Shown here: positions 8,365 to 16,954 of the stretch, in pieces | Layout of the letters: every line of letters starts with the position of its first letter | How positions within the stretch are numbered: position 1 is the first letter of the stretch | Assembly: GCF_000382705.1 (NCBI RefSeq) | Contig: NZ_ARQE01000002.1 | Span: forward strand, 372,001 to 436,000 | DNA from: Aureimonas ureilytica DSM 18598 = NBRC 106430 | Lineage (GTDB): Bacteria; Pseudomonadota; Alphaproteobacteria; Rhizobiales; Rhizobiaceae | Length of the DNA: 64,000 nucleotides | Direction: 5' to 3' | Translations under genes and position numbers: made by a program | The notes under the pieces: model-generated | Told to the model about the DNA's origin: nothing | Seen by the model: only the letters and a program-made list of their open reading frames with translations | The model's database searches: none

Positions 8365-8565
8365 GTACAGAAGCGCCACGAGGAAGCCAACGAACCACCA
8401 CGTATCCTCGGCCTTCGCCCCGGGAGGAGGCTCACCGATGAGACCCGTCATCCACGCGAAGAAGGCGAACGGGTAGGCGAGGACCATGACGTAGGGAACG
8501 ACGTCTAGCGCTTCGACCAGGTTGCGCAAAACGTCCCGTGGTCGCCAGACGAACCGAGACAGCAC
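8191..8565 (-). CDS. Small integral membrane protein, unknown function
   Basis: The frame encodes 124 residues from a GTG at 8565, preceded by AGAAGGGG at a proper distance. Three hydrophobic segments are visible ([54 protein letters not shown]), separated by a basic cytoplasmic loop ([12 protein letters not shown]). The hydrophobic periodicity and codon pattern indicate a real gene rather than the antisense of the NUDIX stub. I do not recognise a family. It faces and overlaps the NUDIX fragment at its 3' end. Confidence 0.6.
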   Translation of the reverse strand: MLSRFVWRPRDVLRNLVEALDVVPYVMVLAYPFAFFAWMTGLIGEPPPGAKAEDTWWFVGFLVALLYLPSLLVCALTERWARKHGRSRLLLITRTARWVHFLVTFGPIVFLILVIMLPPRWQPI

Positions 8566-8944
8566 CGAAACCCCTTCTGACGAATGCGACGGCAGCTATA
8601 GCCTTTTGCCAGCGGAAGGGGGCGGTCGCCTTTCCACCTCTTCGAGTTAGTCAGCCCTGTGAAAGCGGATGCGCCTGCAAGCTCTCCATCGGCTTTCGAC
8701 CCACTATAGCCAACCGCTGCGCTCGGGAGCCATGCAGCTTGGCGGCGTTTGCGACCCAACGTCGGAATCTTCCGATGCGGTCCTAGGCTAGGCGGCATAC
8801 CACTCGAACGGCCTGACGCTCGGTCTGCTCCGACGAGGTTGCATCACGTCCACGTCGATGCGCGGTCGACCGAGCTCCCCGGGTTCCGCCGCGTCGCAGC
8901 GTGATCCGCGCCATCACGCGGCGACCTAGATCCACCGGGGGCCG
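8566..8944. other. Gap without a recognisable gene
   Basis: These 379 bp contain no supported reading frame, tRNA or strong hairpin. The base composition looks like its neighbours. The stretch lies between the three-helix membrane-protein gene and a dead GntR gene and is probably decayed coding DNA plus the promoter of the membrane protein. Confidence 0.5.
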
Positions 8945-9808
8945 TCAATCCGCCGAAGGACGGCCTGCCGGGACAGGCTCCAAGTGGGACCGCATGAGTT
9001 CACCCGCCCTCCTCCGATCGTCGTCCAGCAGGGCGTCGAGGATGCCCACGTGTTGCAGGCATCGGATCTCGTCCCGGCCCCGGTCCTCGCGGTGGCCACA
9101 GTCGGCCAGGCTACGCAGGCTGATGAGTCGCTGAAGGGTCTGCACGTAGAACCGATTGCCCGACATCGCCATGACCTTGACGTGGAAGTCTGTCAGGTTC
9201 GACGAGACTTCCGCGCGGTCCATGGTGATAAGGCCCCGGTCCAGGACGAGGCTGTGCCGCGCCCGACATGCGCGGAGGGTCGGTTTGTCCACCTTGAACC
9301 CCGCAGAGAGGATGCCCGCGGGTTCGATCGTTCTGTGCGCCTCGAGGATCTCGCGACAAGCCTCCGTCTTGTCCCCGATCGCTGCGAGGCTCCAGCCGCG
9401 CCCGGCGCGGCGTTCGGCCCAGCCCTCACGTTCCATGCGCCCGAGGACACGCAGCGCGAGAGGCTTGGTGACGCCGTAGCGGCGGACGATCTAACTGACC
9501 GTCGCCGTCTCACCCAGGCCACCGTCGAGACGGTCGTCGCCGATGGATCGGTAGATTTGCTCCTCCCGCCCCGGCTCAAGCGCGTCGGTCGCGGCGGCCA
9601 AGATATCCAGCACGAAGTAGCCGCGGTTGGGACGATGCTCAAGGACCCCGCCCCTGGCCAGTTCCTCGAGCGCGGACCTGATCGGACCGCGGCTCGTACC
9701 GAGCGATGCAAAAGCACTCTCCGGTACGTGCCGACCGGGTTCGGCCCTCCGATGCCGAAGGGTCGCTAGGATCCGCTTGCAAAGCTCCGACCGAAGCTCG
9801 TTTTCCAT
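8945..9808 (-). pseudogene. GntR-family regulator (FCD type) interrupted by an in-frame TAG
   Basis: From the ATG at 9808 the frame encodes a GntR winged helix (MENELRSELCKRILATL ... LGTSRGPIRSALEELARGG), then a linker ending GETATVS. A TAG follows at about 9491-9493, after which the same frame continues IVRRYGVTKPLALRVLGRME and an all-helical FCD ligand domain to 8945. The two halves are exactly in register, so the only lesion seen is the stop, most simply a CAG-to-TAG change. The segment around the stop itself looks like a second winged helix. A functional product would need suppression or restart at the ATG near 9436. Confidence 0.78.
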
Positions 9809-10058
9809 TTCTTCGTCCAGTTCGCATGAGTTGCGGCGGAACGGTTGCCGGGTAGGGCCAGAGTTGCCGACGCAGCCTTGGTAACATACTGCCAGGACGA
9901 ATTCCCGGCTGCGTCGTGGCACCGGGTAAGCATGCGATCAGAAGCGTACGACGTCACGACGGAACAAAACGGTCCCGCCAATCGGATGGCCTCGTCAGAC
10001 AGAAGACGGGTCCATCGGGAAGCGACCGGGGACGGCGCTCATCCCCGGTCCTGAATGC

Positions 10059-10541
10059 TCAGGCGGCCTTCTGCATGATCTTGGCCGCCAGCTTGTTGTG
10101 GGCTTCGTCCGCCTGCTTGGCCTCGTCGACCGACGTCTTCATGTCCTGCGCCAGTTGGGTCATGCCGACACGCGAGGCGTAGCTCGCCATCGTCCCGAAC
10201 GCGGCGATCCAGTAATGAAGCGCCATCTGGCCCGCAGCGATGATGCCGAGGTCGCGGGATTGGTCGTCCTCGGCTTTGGCCCGGATCTCCTTGCTGACGT
10301 CGTAGTGCGCCTGGAGGATCTGGTTCTCGATCCCCTCGATGCCGCCGATTTCGTCGATCGCCCGCTCCATGCGCCGCTTCCACTCCGTGGACGTCCGATT
10401 GCCCTCTTCGAGCGCGGCCTTGAGGTCCGGGTCACGGGCATCGCGCTGGATGTCCGCGGTGGCCTTCTCGGCGACCTTTCCCCCTGCCTTCATCGCGGCG
10501 AGACCCTGGGAGACGAGCGTCTTGATGGCTTGGTCCGACAT
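10059..10541 (-). CDS. Ferritin-like YciE/YciF family protein (DUF892)
   Basis: This 160-residue, fully helical protein starts at the ATG at 10541 behind AAAGGATT. It contains LVSQGLAAMKAGGKVAEKAT, an acidic HYDVSKEIRAKAEDD helix and LGIIAAGQMALHYWIAAFGTM, matching the four-helix DUF892 fold of YciE/YciF stress proteins. These are soluble, usually dimeric, with a ferritin-like bundle that can hold a di-metal centre, and are induced by osmotic or general stress. No neighbours appear functionally linked; it is flanked by two dead genes. Confidence 0.82.
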   Translation of the reverse strand: MSDQAIKTLVSQGLAAMKAGGKVAEKATADIQRDARDPDLKAALEEGNRTSTEWKRRMERAIDEIGGIEGIENQILQAHYDVSKEIRAKAEDDQSRDLGIIAAGQMALHYWIAAFGTMASYASRVGMTQLAQDMKTSVDEAKQADEAHNKLAAKIMQKAA

Positions 10542-10843
10542 GGTGAATCCTTTTGATGAGTCGTGGATACGACCGATCGAGGTCAAGCCCGTCGCTCCGG
10601 ATGCGTTCCGGAACAACTCGTCACCCGGCTCGCCATTCCGCTTGCCCTTTTCCAGGCTTCATTCGCTTGGTGACCTAGTCCACAAGGCGGGACCGGGTGA
10701 GACTGCCGAAGCCCGAACCCGTTGGCGACATGGTGACGCGGCAGACCGGGACAACAACCCCGGTGCCTCCGGCCGAGGCTCGGAGCACCGACGCGAACGA
10801 CGCTTCCAGACCTCCACGCCACTGGATCGACCGTTTGGAGCCG
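10542..10843. other. Gap without a recognisable gene
   Basis: About 300 bp upstream of the DUF892 gene. Apart from its ribosome-binding site and presumably its promoter, nothing coding or strongly structured is seen. Confidence 0.5.
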
Positions 10844-11641
10844 TCACTGTCGATCCACCATGCGCACGACGACCTTCCCCTTCGCGTGACCGCCTTCCAG
10901 ATGGGCAAAGGCATCCTCGATCGCATCGAACGGCAAGACGCGGTCGACAACGGGTTCGAGCCGACCGCCGTCGATCATTCGGGCAAGCTCGGAAAGCTCC
11001 GCACCGCTCGGATGCATGAAGAGGTAGCGGTAGCGCGCCCCGTGCCGCTTCGCTTCTCGGCGTATGCCGAAGCTCGCGAACCAGAACAACGTTGCCAGAA
11101 GCGCACCGCGGTCGAGGTCCTTCCGGGCTGTCGTCGGCTCCGGCAGTCCGGCGACGGAGACGACCGTTCCACCCGGCTTCACCACGCCGAACGAGCGCTC
11201 CAGCGTTTCGCCGCCGAGGAGGTCGAAGACGCCGTCCATCTGGCGGACGTGGTCCTCGAAGTGTTGCGTGGTGTAGTCGACGACGACGTCAGCTCCGAGA
11301 CGCTCGACCAGCGCGCGTCCGCGCGGCGAGGCCGTCGTCGTGACATGGGCGCCGAGTGCCTTGGCGATCTGGATGGCGAAGGTGCCGACTCCGCCCGCGC
11401 CGCCTGGGATGAACACCCGACTGCCGGACTTCAGCCCCAGTTCGTCGCGCAGCGCCTGAAGCGCCGTAAGCCCCGCCAGCGGCACGCCCGCCGCCGCATC
11501 GAAGTCGAGCGTTTCCGGCATCGTGGCTAGAAGCGTCTCCGGTACGACGCGCCGTGCCTCCCGCCCGACGGCCGACCGCTGCTCGAGTGTCGTTGGCTGG
11601 TCGCGCCCGGTCCGTCGTCCACGTTCACTCGATCCGGCCAT
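10844..11641 (-). pseudogene. NADP-dependent quinone/zinc-type oxidoreductase lacking its N-terminal domain
   Basis: The frame preserves the medium-chain dehydrogenase nucleotide-binding and C-terminal domains: DFDAAAGVPLAGLTALQAL, the dinucleotide loop FIPGGAGGVGTFAIQ, LGADVVVDYTTQHFEDHV, and an ending typical of NADPH:quinone reductases (AFAHLEGGHAKGKVVVRMVD). Intact relatives are about 310 residues, with a GroES-like domain of about 110 residues first. Here only a short unrelated leader precedes VVPETLLATMPE, and no GroES-like coding is found upstream in any frame. The gene is therefore 5'-deleted. Confidence 0.75.
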
Positions 11642-12010
11642 GTTCGCCCCCGTTCACCGCATGCTCCGGCGGGGGTGCGCAACCGACAACATGGCGACGG
11701 ACGAGGATGCTCGACGAAGTTTCCTCACGTGGCAACTCATCCCGAAGGAGGGTCCCCGACGGACGGCAGGCCGGACCCGTTCCGCTCCGAGGGGGCGCAC
11801 TCGTCAGCCCACCAGCACCTTCTCGATGCGCTCGCCCACCCAGCACATCATCGTCACCGGCATCCAGTTGCCGATCAGCTCGCGGCCGGCGCCCCAGCTT
11901 CCGGCCGCCTAGGCGCCCCTGCCGTGGCGCCGCGCTCCATCTTGCCCGCGCGGGAAACCACCACGGCGTCGCGGACCATCGGCAGGGCGCTTGTCCGCTG
12001 CGGGACGTGC
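11642..12010. other. Gene debris between truncated oxidoreductase and cupin gene
   Basis: No intact gene. On the minus strand a short frame (about 11808-11910) reads SWGAGRELIGNWMPVTMM and CWVGERIEKVLVG before a TGA, and looks like the C-terminal end of a lost protein. Its family was not recognised. The deletion that removed the oxidoreductase N-terminus probably also removed the rest of this gene. Confidence 0.4.
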
Positions 12011-12361
12011 TCAATAGATGGCATACACCTTCCGAACCGTCTCGAGCACGTCCCAGCGGCCGCTCCATCCGGGCGGGAGGATCACGAGATCTCCGCCGCC
12101 GATCTCGACGACCGCCCCGGTGGTGTCGTCCGTCAGGCGGGCGCGGCCGGACAGGATGTAGGTGAACTCGGTGTCCGGGCGGTTCACTACGGGCCAGCCG
12201 CCCGGCTGGCATTCCCAGACGCCCAGGTTGCCCGTGGCATCCGGTGCCAACGTCTCCACGGCGATCTGGGGGTCGCCGCTGTCGGCCCCCGCGCGCTGGC
12301 CCGCCGCCTTGAGGTCGGCGCTTGCGAGCGACGCCTTCTTGACGACTGTCATCGTGGTCAT
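12011..12361 (-). CDS. Cupin-domain protein (DUF861 / ethanolamine- or ureidoglycine-type)
   Basis: The 116-residue product is a single small cupin barrel. The motif ECQPGGWPVVNRPDTEFTYI resembles the cupin_3 subgroup (CxPGxxxxxRxxxEFxxILSG), followed by GRARLTDD and GGDLVILPPGWSGRWD, which carries the second cupin motif. Such proteins often follow amine or amino-acid oxidases as small accessory or sensor proteins. It starts 25 bp after the PuuB-like oxidase stop, so both are on one transcript. The metal-binding histidines of classical cupins are largely absent, so a ligand-binding rather than catalytic role is possible. Confidence 0.83.
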   Translation of the reverse strand: MTTMTVVKKASLASADLKAAGQRAGADSGDPQIAVETLAPDATGNLGVWECQPGGWPVVNRPDTEFTYILSGRARLTDDTTGAVVEIGGGDLVILPPGWSGRWDVLETVRKVYAIY

Positions 12362-12386
12362 GTCCGTCTCCTCGTGGTGTTCGCGC

Positions 12387-13772
12387 TCAGTGGGCGCCGG
12401 TCATCTTCTCGAGCAGGCCGGCGACCTTCGACGGCCTGTCGGTGAACCGCTCCTCCGCGTCGCCCGCAGCCGCGGCGGCGAGGCCGAGGTTCACGCCGAA
12501 CCAGCGGAACGGCTCGCGCTCCCAAGACGGCGAGCGGTGGTTTACGATGGGCAGGCGCTCAAGGGCATCGTCGCGCCGGAATATGAGGTTGCGCAGGATC
12601 CGCCCGGCAAGGTTGCTCGTCGCCACGCCGTCCCCGACGTAGTTCCCGGCCCATCCCATTCCCGTCTCGGGGTCGTAACCGATGGAGGGGCACCAGTCCC
12701 GGGCCACGCCGAGCGCGCCGCCCCAGCGATGTGTGACCCGTACGTCGGCAAGCTGCGGGAAGAATTCCGTCAGGGTTTGGAAAACCTTGTGGTGGACGGA
12801 GTCCTTCGTGTCGAAGCCCGGGGCGATCCGCGAGTTGAAGTGGTAGGGCGCACCCCGCCCGCCGAACACCAACCGCCCCTCCTCCGTCACCTGGGCGTAG
12901 ACACGGAGATGCCGCATGTCGTTGAAGGCCATGCGGTGGTCGAGGTTCAACGACGCCCGGAGGCCCGCATCGAGAGGCTCCGTCGCGAGGACCAACGAAT
13001 AGAGCGGGATGACGGCGCGGCGCGCGCCGGGCTGCTGCGACGAGTAAGCCTCCGTCGCGCGGATCACGGTCCGCGCCCGAACGCTGCCGTTCGGCGTGGT
13101 GACGGCACCCGGCGCAATGTCCGTCACCGGAGTTCCATGGTAGATCCGTGCGCCGAGGCTTTCCACGGTTTCCGCAAGGCCTCGCACCAGCTTGCCGGGA
13201 TGGATCGTCGCACAGTGGGGCGTGTACACCCCGCCGCGCACGTCGGTCGCGCCGACGCGTGTGACGGCCTCGTCGGCGCCGATGTAACGGACCTGGTCCG
13301 GCAACCCGAAGGCGACGCTGGAGCGGACTGCCGATTGCGCGCGCTCGGCCTGCGCCGCGCTCCGTGCCAGCGAGAGGAAGCCCTCCTTCGCGTAGTCGGC
13401 GTCGATGCCCTCCGCGGCCGTGACGCGCCCGATCTCGTCAACCGTCTCGTTCATGGCGGCCTGGAGGTCGAGGGCTGCGCCGCGGGAGGCGAACGACGCG
13501 ACCTTCTCGAGCGAGATCGGGAAGATGGCGGACGCCCACCCCCCGTTCCGTCCCGAGGCGCCGAAACCGACGTGCTCGCGGTCGAGGAGCACGACGCGCA
13601 GGGCGGGGTCGTCCTTCAGCAGGTAGTAGGCGGTCCAGAGCCCGGTGTAACCGGCTCCGACGATGGCGACATCGGCCTCGACCGCCCCCTCGAGTGCCGC
13701 GCGCTGTTTCGCCGGCGCTTGCCACAGCGGGCGGTTGGGCAACCTCGAAAGCTCCTCCATGGCCTGCATCAT
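12387..13772 (-). CDS. FAD-dependent amine oxidoreductase (gamma-glutamylputrescine oxidase-like)
   Basis: The product has 461 residues, the size of PuuB/OrdL oxidases. The ADP-binding motif AIVGAGYTGLWTAYYL is at about 36-52 and the family motif GFGASGRNGGWAS follows the second strand. The C-terminal FAD block reads GYDPETGMGWAGNYVGDG with later R/L residues for flavin binding. These enzymes oxidise gamma-glutamyl-putrescine or other secondary amines, releasing aldehyde and H2O2. It is divergent from the PucR regulator (gap 116 bp) and followed by the cupin; the GabP-like permease lies beyond PucR. Together these form an amine-use module. The substrate is not fixed by the sequence. Confidence 0.86.
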   Translation of the reverse strand: MMQAMEELSRLPNRPLWQAPAKQRAALEGAVEADVAIVGAGYTGLWTAYYLLKDDPALRVVLLDREHVGFGASGRNGGWASAIFPISLEKVASFASRGAALDLQAAMNETVDEIGRVTAAEGIDADYAKEGFLSLARSAAQAERAQSAVRSSVAFGLPDQVRYIGADEAVTRVGATDVRGGVYTPHCATIHPGKLVRGLAETVESLGARIYHGTPVTDIAPGAVTTPNGSVRARTVIRATEAYSSQQPGARRAVIPLYSLVLATEPLDAGLRASLNLDHRMAFNDMRHLRVYAQVTEEGRLVFGGRGAPYHFNSRIAPGFDTKDSVHHKVFQTLTEFFPQLADVRVTHRWGGALGVARDWCPSIGYDPETGMGWAGNYVGDGVATSNLAGRILRNLIFRRDDALERLPIVNHRSPSWEREPFRWFGVNLGLAAAAAGDAEERFTDRPSKVAGLLEKMTGAH

Positions 13773-13888
13773 TTCCTCCCTCGTCGTTGCCTCCAGGTAG
13801 CGGACGGCGGCGTGGGCGTTCCATCCTGAAGTTGTCGGACCACCCCGCCCGGACTATACGTTTGTCTAATCCAGCAACGGGAGCGGCC

Positions 13889-15325
13889 ATGATCAGCGTG
13901 AGCGAACTTGCGGCGGCGTCGTCGCTAGGCCTCCGGTTTCGCGCCGGGGCGTCGGGCGGCCACCGTCTTGTCACCTGGGCGCATGCAGTCGACCTGCCGG
14001 ATCCCTGGCGGTGGGTGTCGGCGGGGAACCTCGTCATGACGACGGGCGCCGGGATGCCTTCGGATCCCGACGAACAGGCGGCGTGGCTGGAGAGGCTCGC
14101 GAATACCAACGCCAGCGCCCTCGTCGTCGCCCGCAGCGAGGGATCCCCCGCCGTCACGGACGCGCTGCTCGCCATGGCCGACCGCCGGATGTTCCCCGTC
14201 CTCGAGGCGGACTTCGAGCTGGAGTTCGTCCGGCTCTCCCGCCGCGTGATCGAGAACGTGCTCCAGGGACAGAAAAACCGCTTCGAGGCGGGCGAGCGCC
14301 TCTTCCAGACCTACATCACGGCCTTGCGCGAGAGGCCCGACCTCCCGGGCCGCCTAGACTTCCTAGCCGCGAAACTCGGCGTGGGCCTCGAGATCCAGGA
14401 CAACGCGACGGGGATGACGGTGGCGGGCTCCGGGCGCCCGGCAGATCAGGCTCTCGCGAAGGAGCGCATCTGGTTCTCGGGACGCGCCAAGGCGTCGCTC
14501 GTGGTCACCCGCCCCGACACCGGCACGCTGCGCGACCCCATGCTCACGCATGCCCTTGTCGGGCTTCTGGGCATCGAGCTCGAGCGCGCGATGATCACCC
14601 GCGACGAGGAGCGACGTGACGGCGAGGCGCTGCTGCGAAGCCTGTGCGCGGGCGAGACGGACATCCCCGCAGCCCGGACGACCCTAGAACGGCGAGGCCT
14701 CCGTGGCCCGCTGTCGTGCCTCGTCGTATCGGCCGGCCGCGACGGCGACTGGACAACGGCGGACGTGCATCTCGCGCCGGGGCTGGAGCGTCCCGCTGCC
14801 CTGTTCCTGCAATCGGACACCCTGACGGTTCTCGTCCCCGACGGAGGCGACCACGCCGAACGCCTGTGCGGGTTCCTCGGCGCGGGGACGCATGTCGGGG
14901 TCAGCGACCCGGTCTCGCCCGTCGCGGGCATCGGCGAGGCGCTGAGGCAGGCAAGGCTTGCCCTGTCGTCGGCGCGCGAGAACGGCTCGGCCGTCGTCCG
15001 CTACGCCGACGTCGAGTTCAATCCCGCGACCGGGCTGAGGTCATTGGCGGATGCCCGCACGCTGTTCGCGAGGTACCTGTCGCCCCTCGCCGACCACGAC
15101 CGGAAGCACGGCGCCCAGCTCGTCGCCACGCTCACCGCCTTCCTCGACAACGACGCGAACTGGAAGGCGACCGCCGGGATCCTGGGCATCCACCGCCAAA
15201 CGCTGGTCTACCGCTTGAAGCAGGTCGAACAGCTCACCGGCCTGCGCCCGAACTCCACGCTCGGCATCGCGCGCTTCTGGTCCGCGATCGAGGCCAGCCG
15301 GACGCTCGGCCTTCAGGACACCTGA
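13889..15325 (+). CDS. PucR-family transcriptional regulator
   Basis: The protein is 478 residues from the ATG at 13889 (MISVSELAAASSLGLRFRAG). It has the PucR N-terminal domain (about 5-120), a central sensor region, and a C-terminal helix-turn-helix at about 420-475 with ANWKATAGILGIHRQTLVYR and LKQVEQLTGL, which is the PucR/CdaR HTH_30 signature. Members activate purine, amino-acid or amine catabolic genes on binding an intermediate. Its position between a divergent PuuB-like oxidase and a downstream permease argues that it regulates both. Confidence 0.9.
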   Translation: MISVSELAAASSLGLRFRAGASGGHRLVTWAHAVDLPDPWRWVSAGNLVMTTGAGMPSDPDEQAAWLERLANTNASALVVARSEGSPAVTDALLAMADRRMFPVLEADFELEFVRLSRRVIENVLQGQKNRFEAGERLFQTYITALRERPDLPGRLDFLAAKLGVGLEIQDNATGMTVAGSGRPADQALAKERIWFSGRAKASLVVTRPDTGTLRDPMLTHALVGLLGIELERAMITRDEERRDGEALLRSLCAGETDIPAARTTLERRGLRGPLSCLVVSAGRDGDWTTADVHLAPGLERPAALFLQSDTLTVLVPDGGDHAERLCGFLGAGTHVGVSDPVSPVAGIGEALRQARLALSSARENGSAVVRYADVEFNPATGLRSLADARTLFARYLSPLADHDRKHGAQLVATLTAFLDNDANWKATAGILGIHRQTLVYRLKQVEQLTGLRPNSTLGIARFWSAIEASRTLGLQDT

Positions 15326-15357
15326 GGGTTCAGACGATTGTATGATGCGGGTCGCGC

Positions 15358-15369
15358 GGTTGCGCAACC
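15358..15369. promoter_or_regulatory. Perfect 12-bp palindrome upstream of the permease gene
   Basis: GGTTGCGCAACC lies in the 116-bp gap between pucR-like and permease genes, 72 bp before the permease ATG. It may be an operator, possibly for the adjacent PucR protein. Only symmetry and location support this. Confidence 0.4.
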
Positions 15370-15441
15370 TTGCGGATGGTCCTGTCCGAACCCCGCTCCT
15401 ACCGTCCACGCCGACATCGGCATCCTCGGGAGGAGAACAGC

Positions 15442-16836
15442 ATGCCAACGCAGACCGAACACGACCCGCGGCTCAAACGCACCCTGAAAACCCGGCACAT
15501 CAGCATGCTGGCCCTGGGAGGGGTCATCGGGGCCGGCCTGTTCGTCGGTTCCAGCGCCGTGATCAACATGGCGGGCCCGGGCGCCTTCATCGTCTACGCC
15601 ATCACGGGCGTCATGGTCGCGCTCATCATGCGGATGCTCGGGGAGATGGCGGCCGCCCACCCGACGCCCGGTTCCTTCGTGGACTACGCGCGGATGGCCT
15701 ACGGCAAGCCCGCGGGGTTCGTGACCGGATGGCTCTACTGGTACTTCTGGGTGATCGTGGTCGGCTTCGAGGCGGTCGTCGGCGGGCAGATCATCAACGG
15801 CTGGCTTCCCGCCCTTCCGGTGTGGGCGATCGCGCTGGGCCTGATGGTGGCCATGACGGGACTGAACGTCCTGTCCGTGTCGTCGTTCGGCGAGGCGGAG
15901 TACTGGTTCGCGGGCATCAAGGTGGCGGCGATCGTGGCCTTCCTCGCCATCGCGGCGGCGTACGTCTTCCACCTCTGGCCCGGCTCGACCGCGTCGTTCT
16001 CGAACCTGACGGCGCACGGAGGGTTCCTCCCGAACGGCATCGCCACCCTGTTCACGGGCGTCGTCGTCGTGATCTTCTCCATGACCGGGGTCGAGGTCGC
16101 GACGATCGCGGCGGCCGAGTCCGAGGAGCCGGGACGCAACGTCCGGCGCGCCGTGAACACGGTCATGGTGCGCATCCTCGTCTTCTTCGTCCTGTCGACC
16201 TTCCTGATCGTCGTCGCCCAGCCCTGGACCGAACTCGTCCCCGGCAAGTCGCCCTTCGTCGCGACGCTGGACCGGATCGGGATCCCGGGCGCCGGGACGA
16301 TCCTCACGGCGGTCATCCTCGTGGCCGTCCTGTCGGTGCTGAACGCGGGCCTCTACACCTCGTCCCGCCTCCTGTTCGTCCTCAGCAACAACGACGAGGC
16401 TCCGCGGTGGATCTCGGCGGTCAACGACCGCGGGGTCCCCGTCCGCGGCGTCCTCGCGTCGACCGTCGTCGGCTACGCCTGCGTGGTCATCGCGGCCCTT
16501 TGGCCGGACACCGTGTTCATGTTCCTCCTCAACTCGTCGGGAGCGGTGTTCCTGTTCGTGTACCTGATGATCTGCGCGTCCCAGCTCAAGCTCCGCCCGC
16601 GTTGGGAACGGGAGGGAACGCTCCGGTTCCGCATGTGGGGCCACCCCTGGCTGCCGCTGCTGGTGACCGCGTCCATCATGGCCGTGCTCGCGAGCATGGC
16701 GTTCGACCCGAAGACCCAGGGCAGCCTTGCCCAGAGCGTCGTCGCGCTCCTCGTGTTCAGCCTCGCCTACGCCTGCGTGGCGTTCAAGCGATCCGGAAGG
16801 CGGGACGCGAACGAACTGGCCCTCAGGCGGTCCTGA
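15442..16836 (+). CDS. Amino-acid permease, APC superfamily (GABA permease GabP-like)
   Basis: The 464-residue protein starts at an ATG preceded by AGGAG at 15431-15435. It has about twelve membrane helices. The N-terminal RHISMLALGGVIGAGLFVGS is the AAT-family signature shared by GabP, ProY and AroP, and FSMTGVEVATIAAAESEEP is the conserved helix VI region. GabP-like carriers import gamma-aminobutyrate, proline or related amino acids with protons. It follows the PucR gene in the same direction and belongs with the oxidase/cupin module. Two strong stem-loops after the stop should end transcription. Confidence 0.88.
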   Translation: MPTQTEHDPRLKRTLKTRHISMLALGGVIGAGLFVGSSAVINMAGPGAFIVYAITGVMVALIMRMLGEMAAAHPTPGSFVDYARMAYGKPAGFVTGWLYWYFWVIVVGFEAVVGGQIINGWLPALPVWAIALGLMVAMTGLNVLSVSSFGEAEYWFAGIKVAAIVAFLAIAAAYVFHLWPGSTASFSNLTAHGGFLPNGIATLFTGVVVVIFSMTGVEVATIAAAESEEPGRNVRRAVNTVMVRILVFFVLSTFLIVVAQPWTELVPGKSPFVATLDRIGIPGAGTILTAVILVAVLSVLNAGLYTSSRLLFVLSNNDEAPRWISAVNDRGVPVRGVLASTVVGYACVVIAALWPDTVFMFLLNSSGAVFLFVYLMICASQLKLRPRWEREGTLRFRMWGHPWLPLLVTASIMAVLASMAFDPKTQGSLAQSVVALLVFSLAYACVAFKRSGRRDANELALRRS

Positions 16837-16847
16837 CCCGCCCCAGC

Positions 16848-16930
16848 GCGAAGGGGCGCCTCGCTCAACGGCTCGCTCGCCCCTTCGCCCCGTGCCCGGC
16901 AACGGGCGGCCCGACCTCGGCGGGCCGCCC
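16848..16930. terminator. Two consecutive stem-loops between convergent permease and LysR genes
   Basis: GCGAAGGGGCG (16848-16858) pairs with CGCCCCTTCGC (16878-16888), and GGGCGGCCC (16904-16912) pairs with GGGCCGCCC (16922-16930). Both stems are perfect. They lie between the ends of two convergent genes and probably act as a bidirectional terminator, although no long T-tract follows. Confidence 0.6.
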
Positions 16931-16954
16931 GGAACCGAAACGACCCTCCGGCGG

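Noticed and set aside
15313-16902. 529-codon minus-strand frame under the permease gene
   Set aside because: Highly charged and repetitive (RRDRRD, GHDD patterns), the complement of a membrane-protein gene; no start signal or family match.
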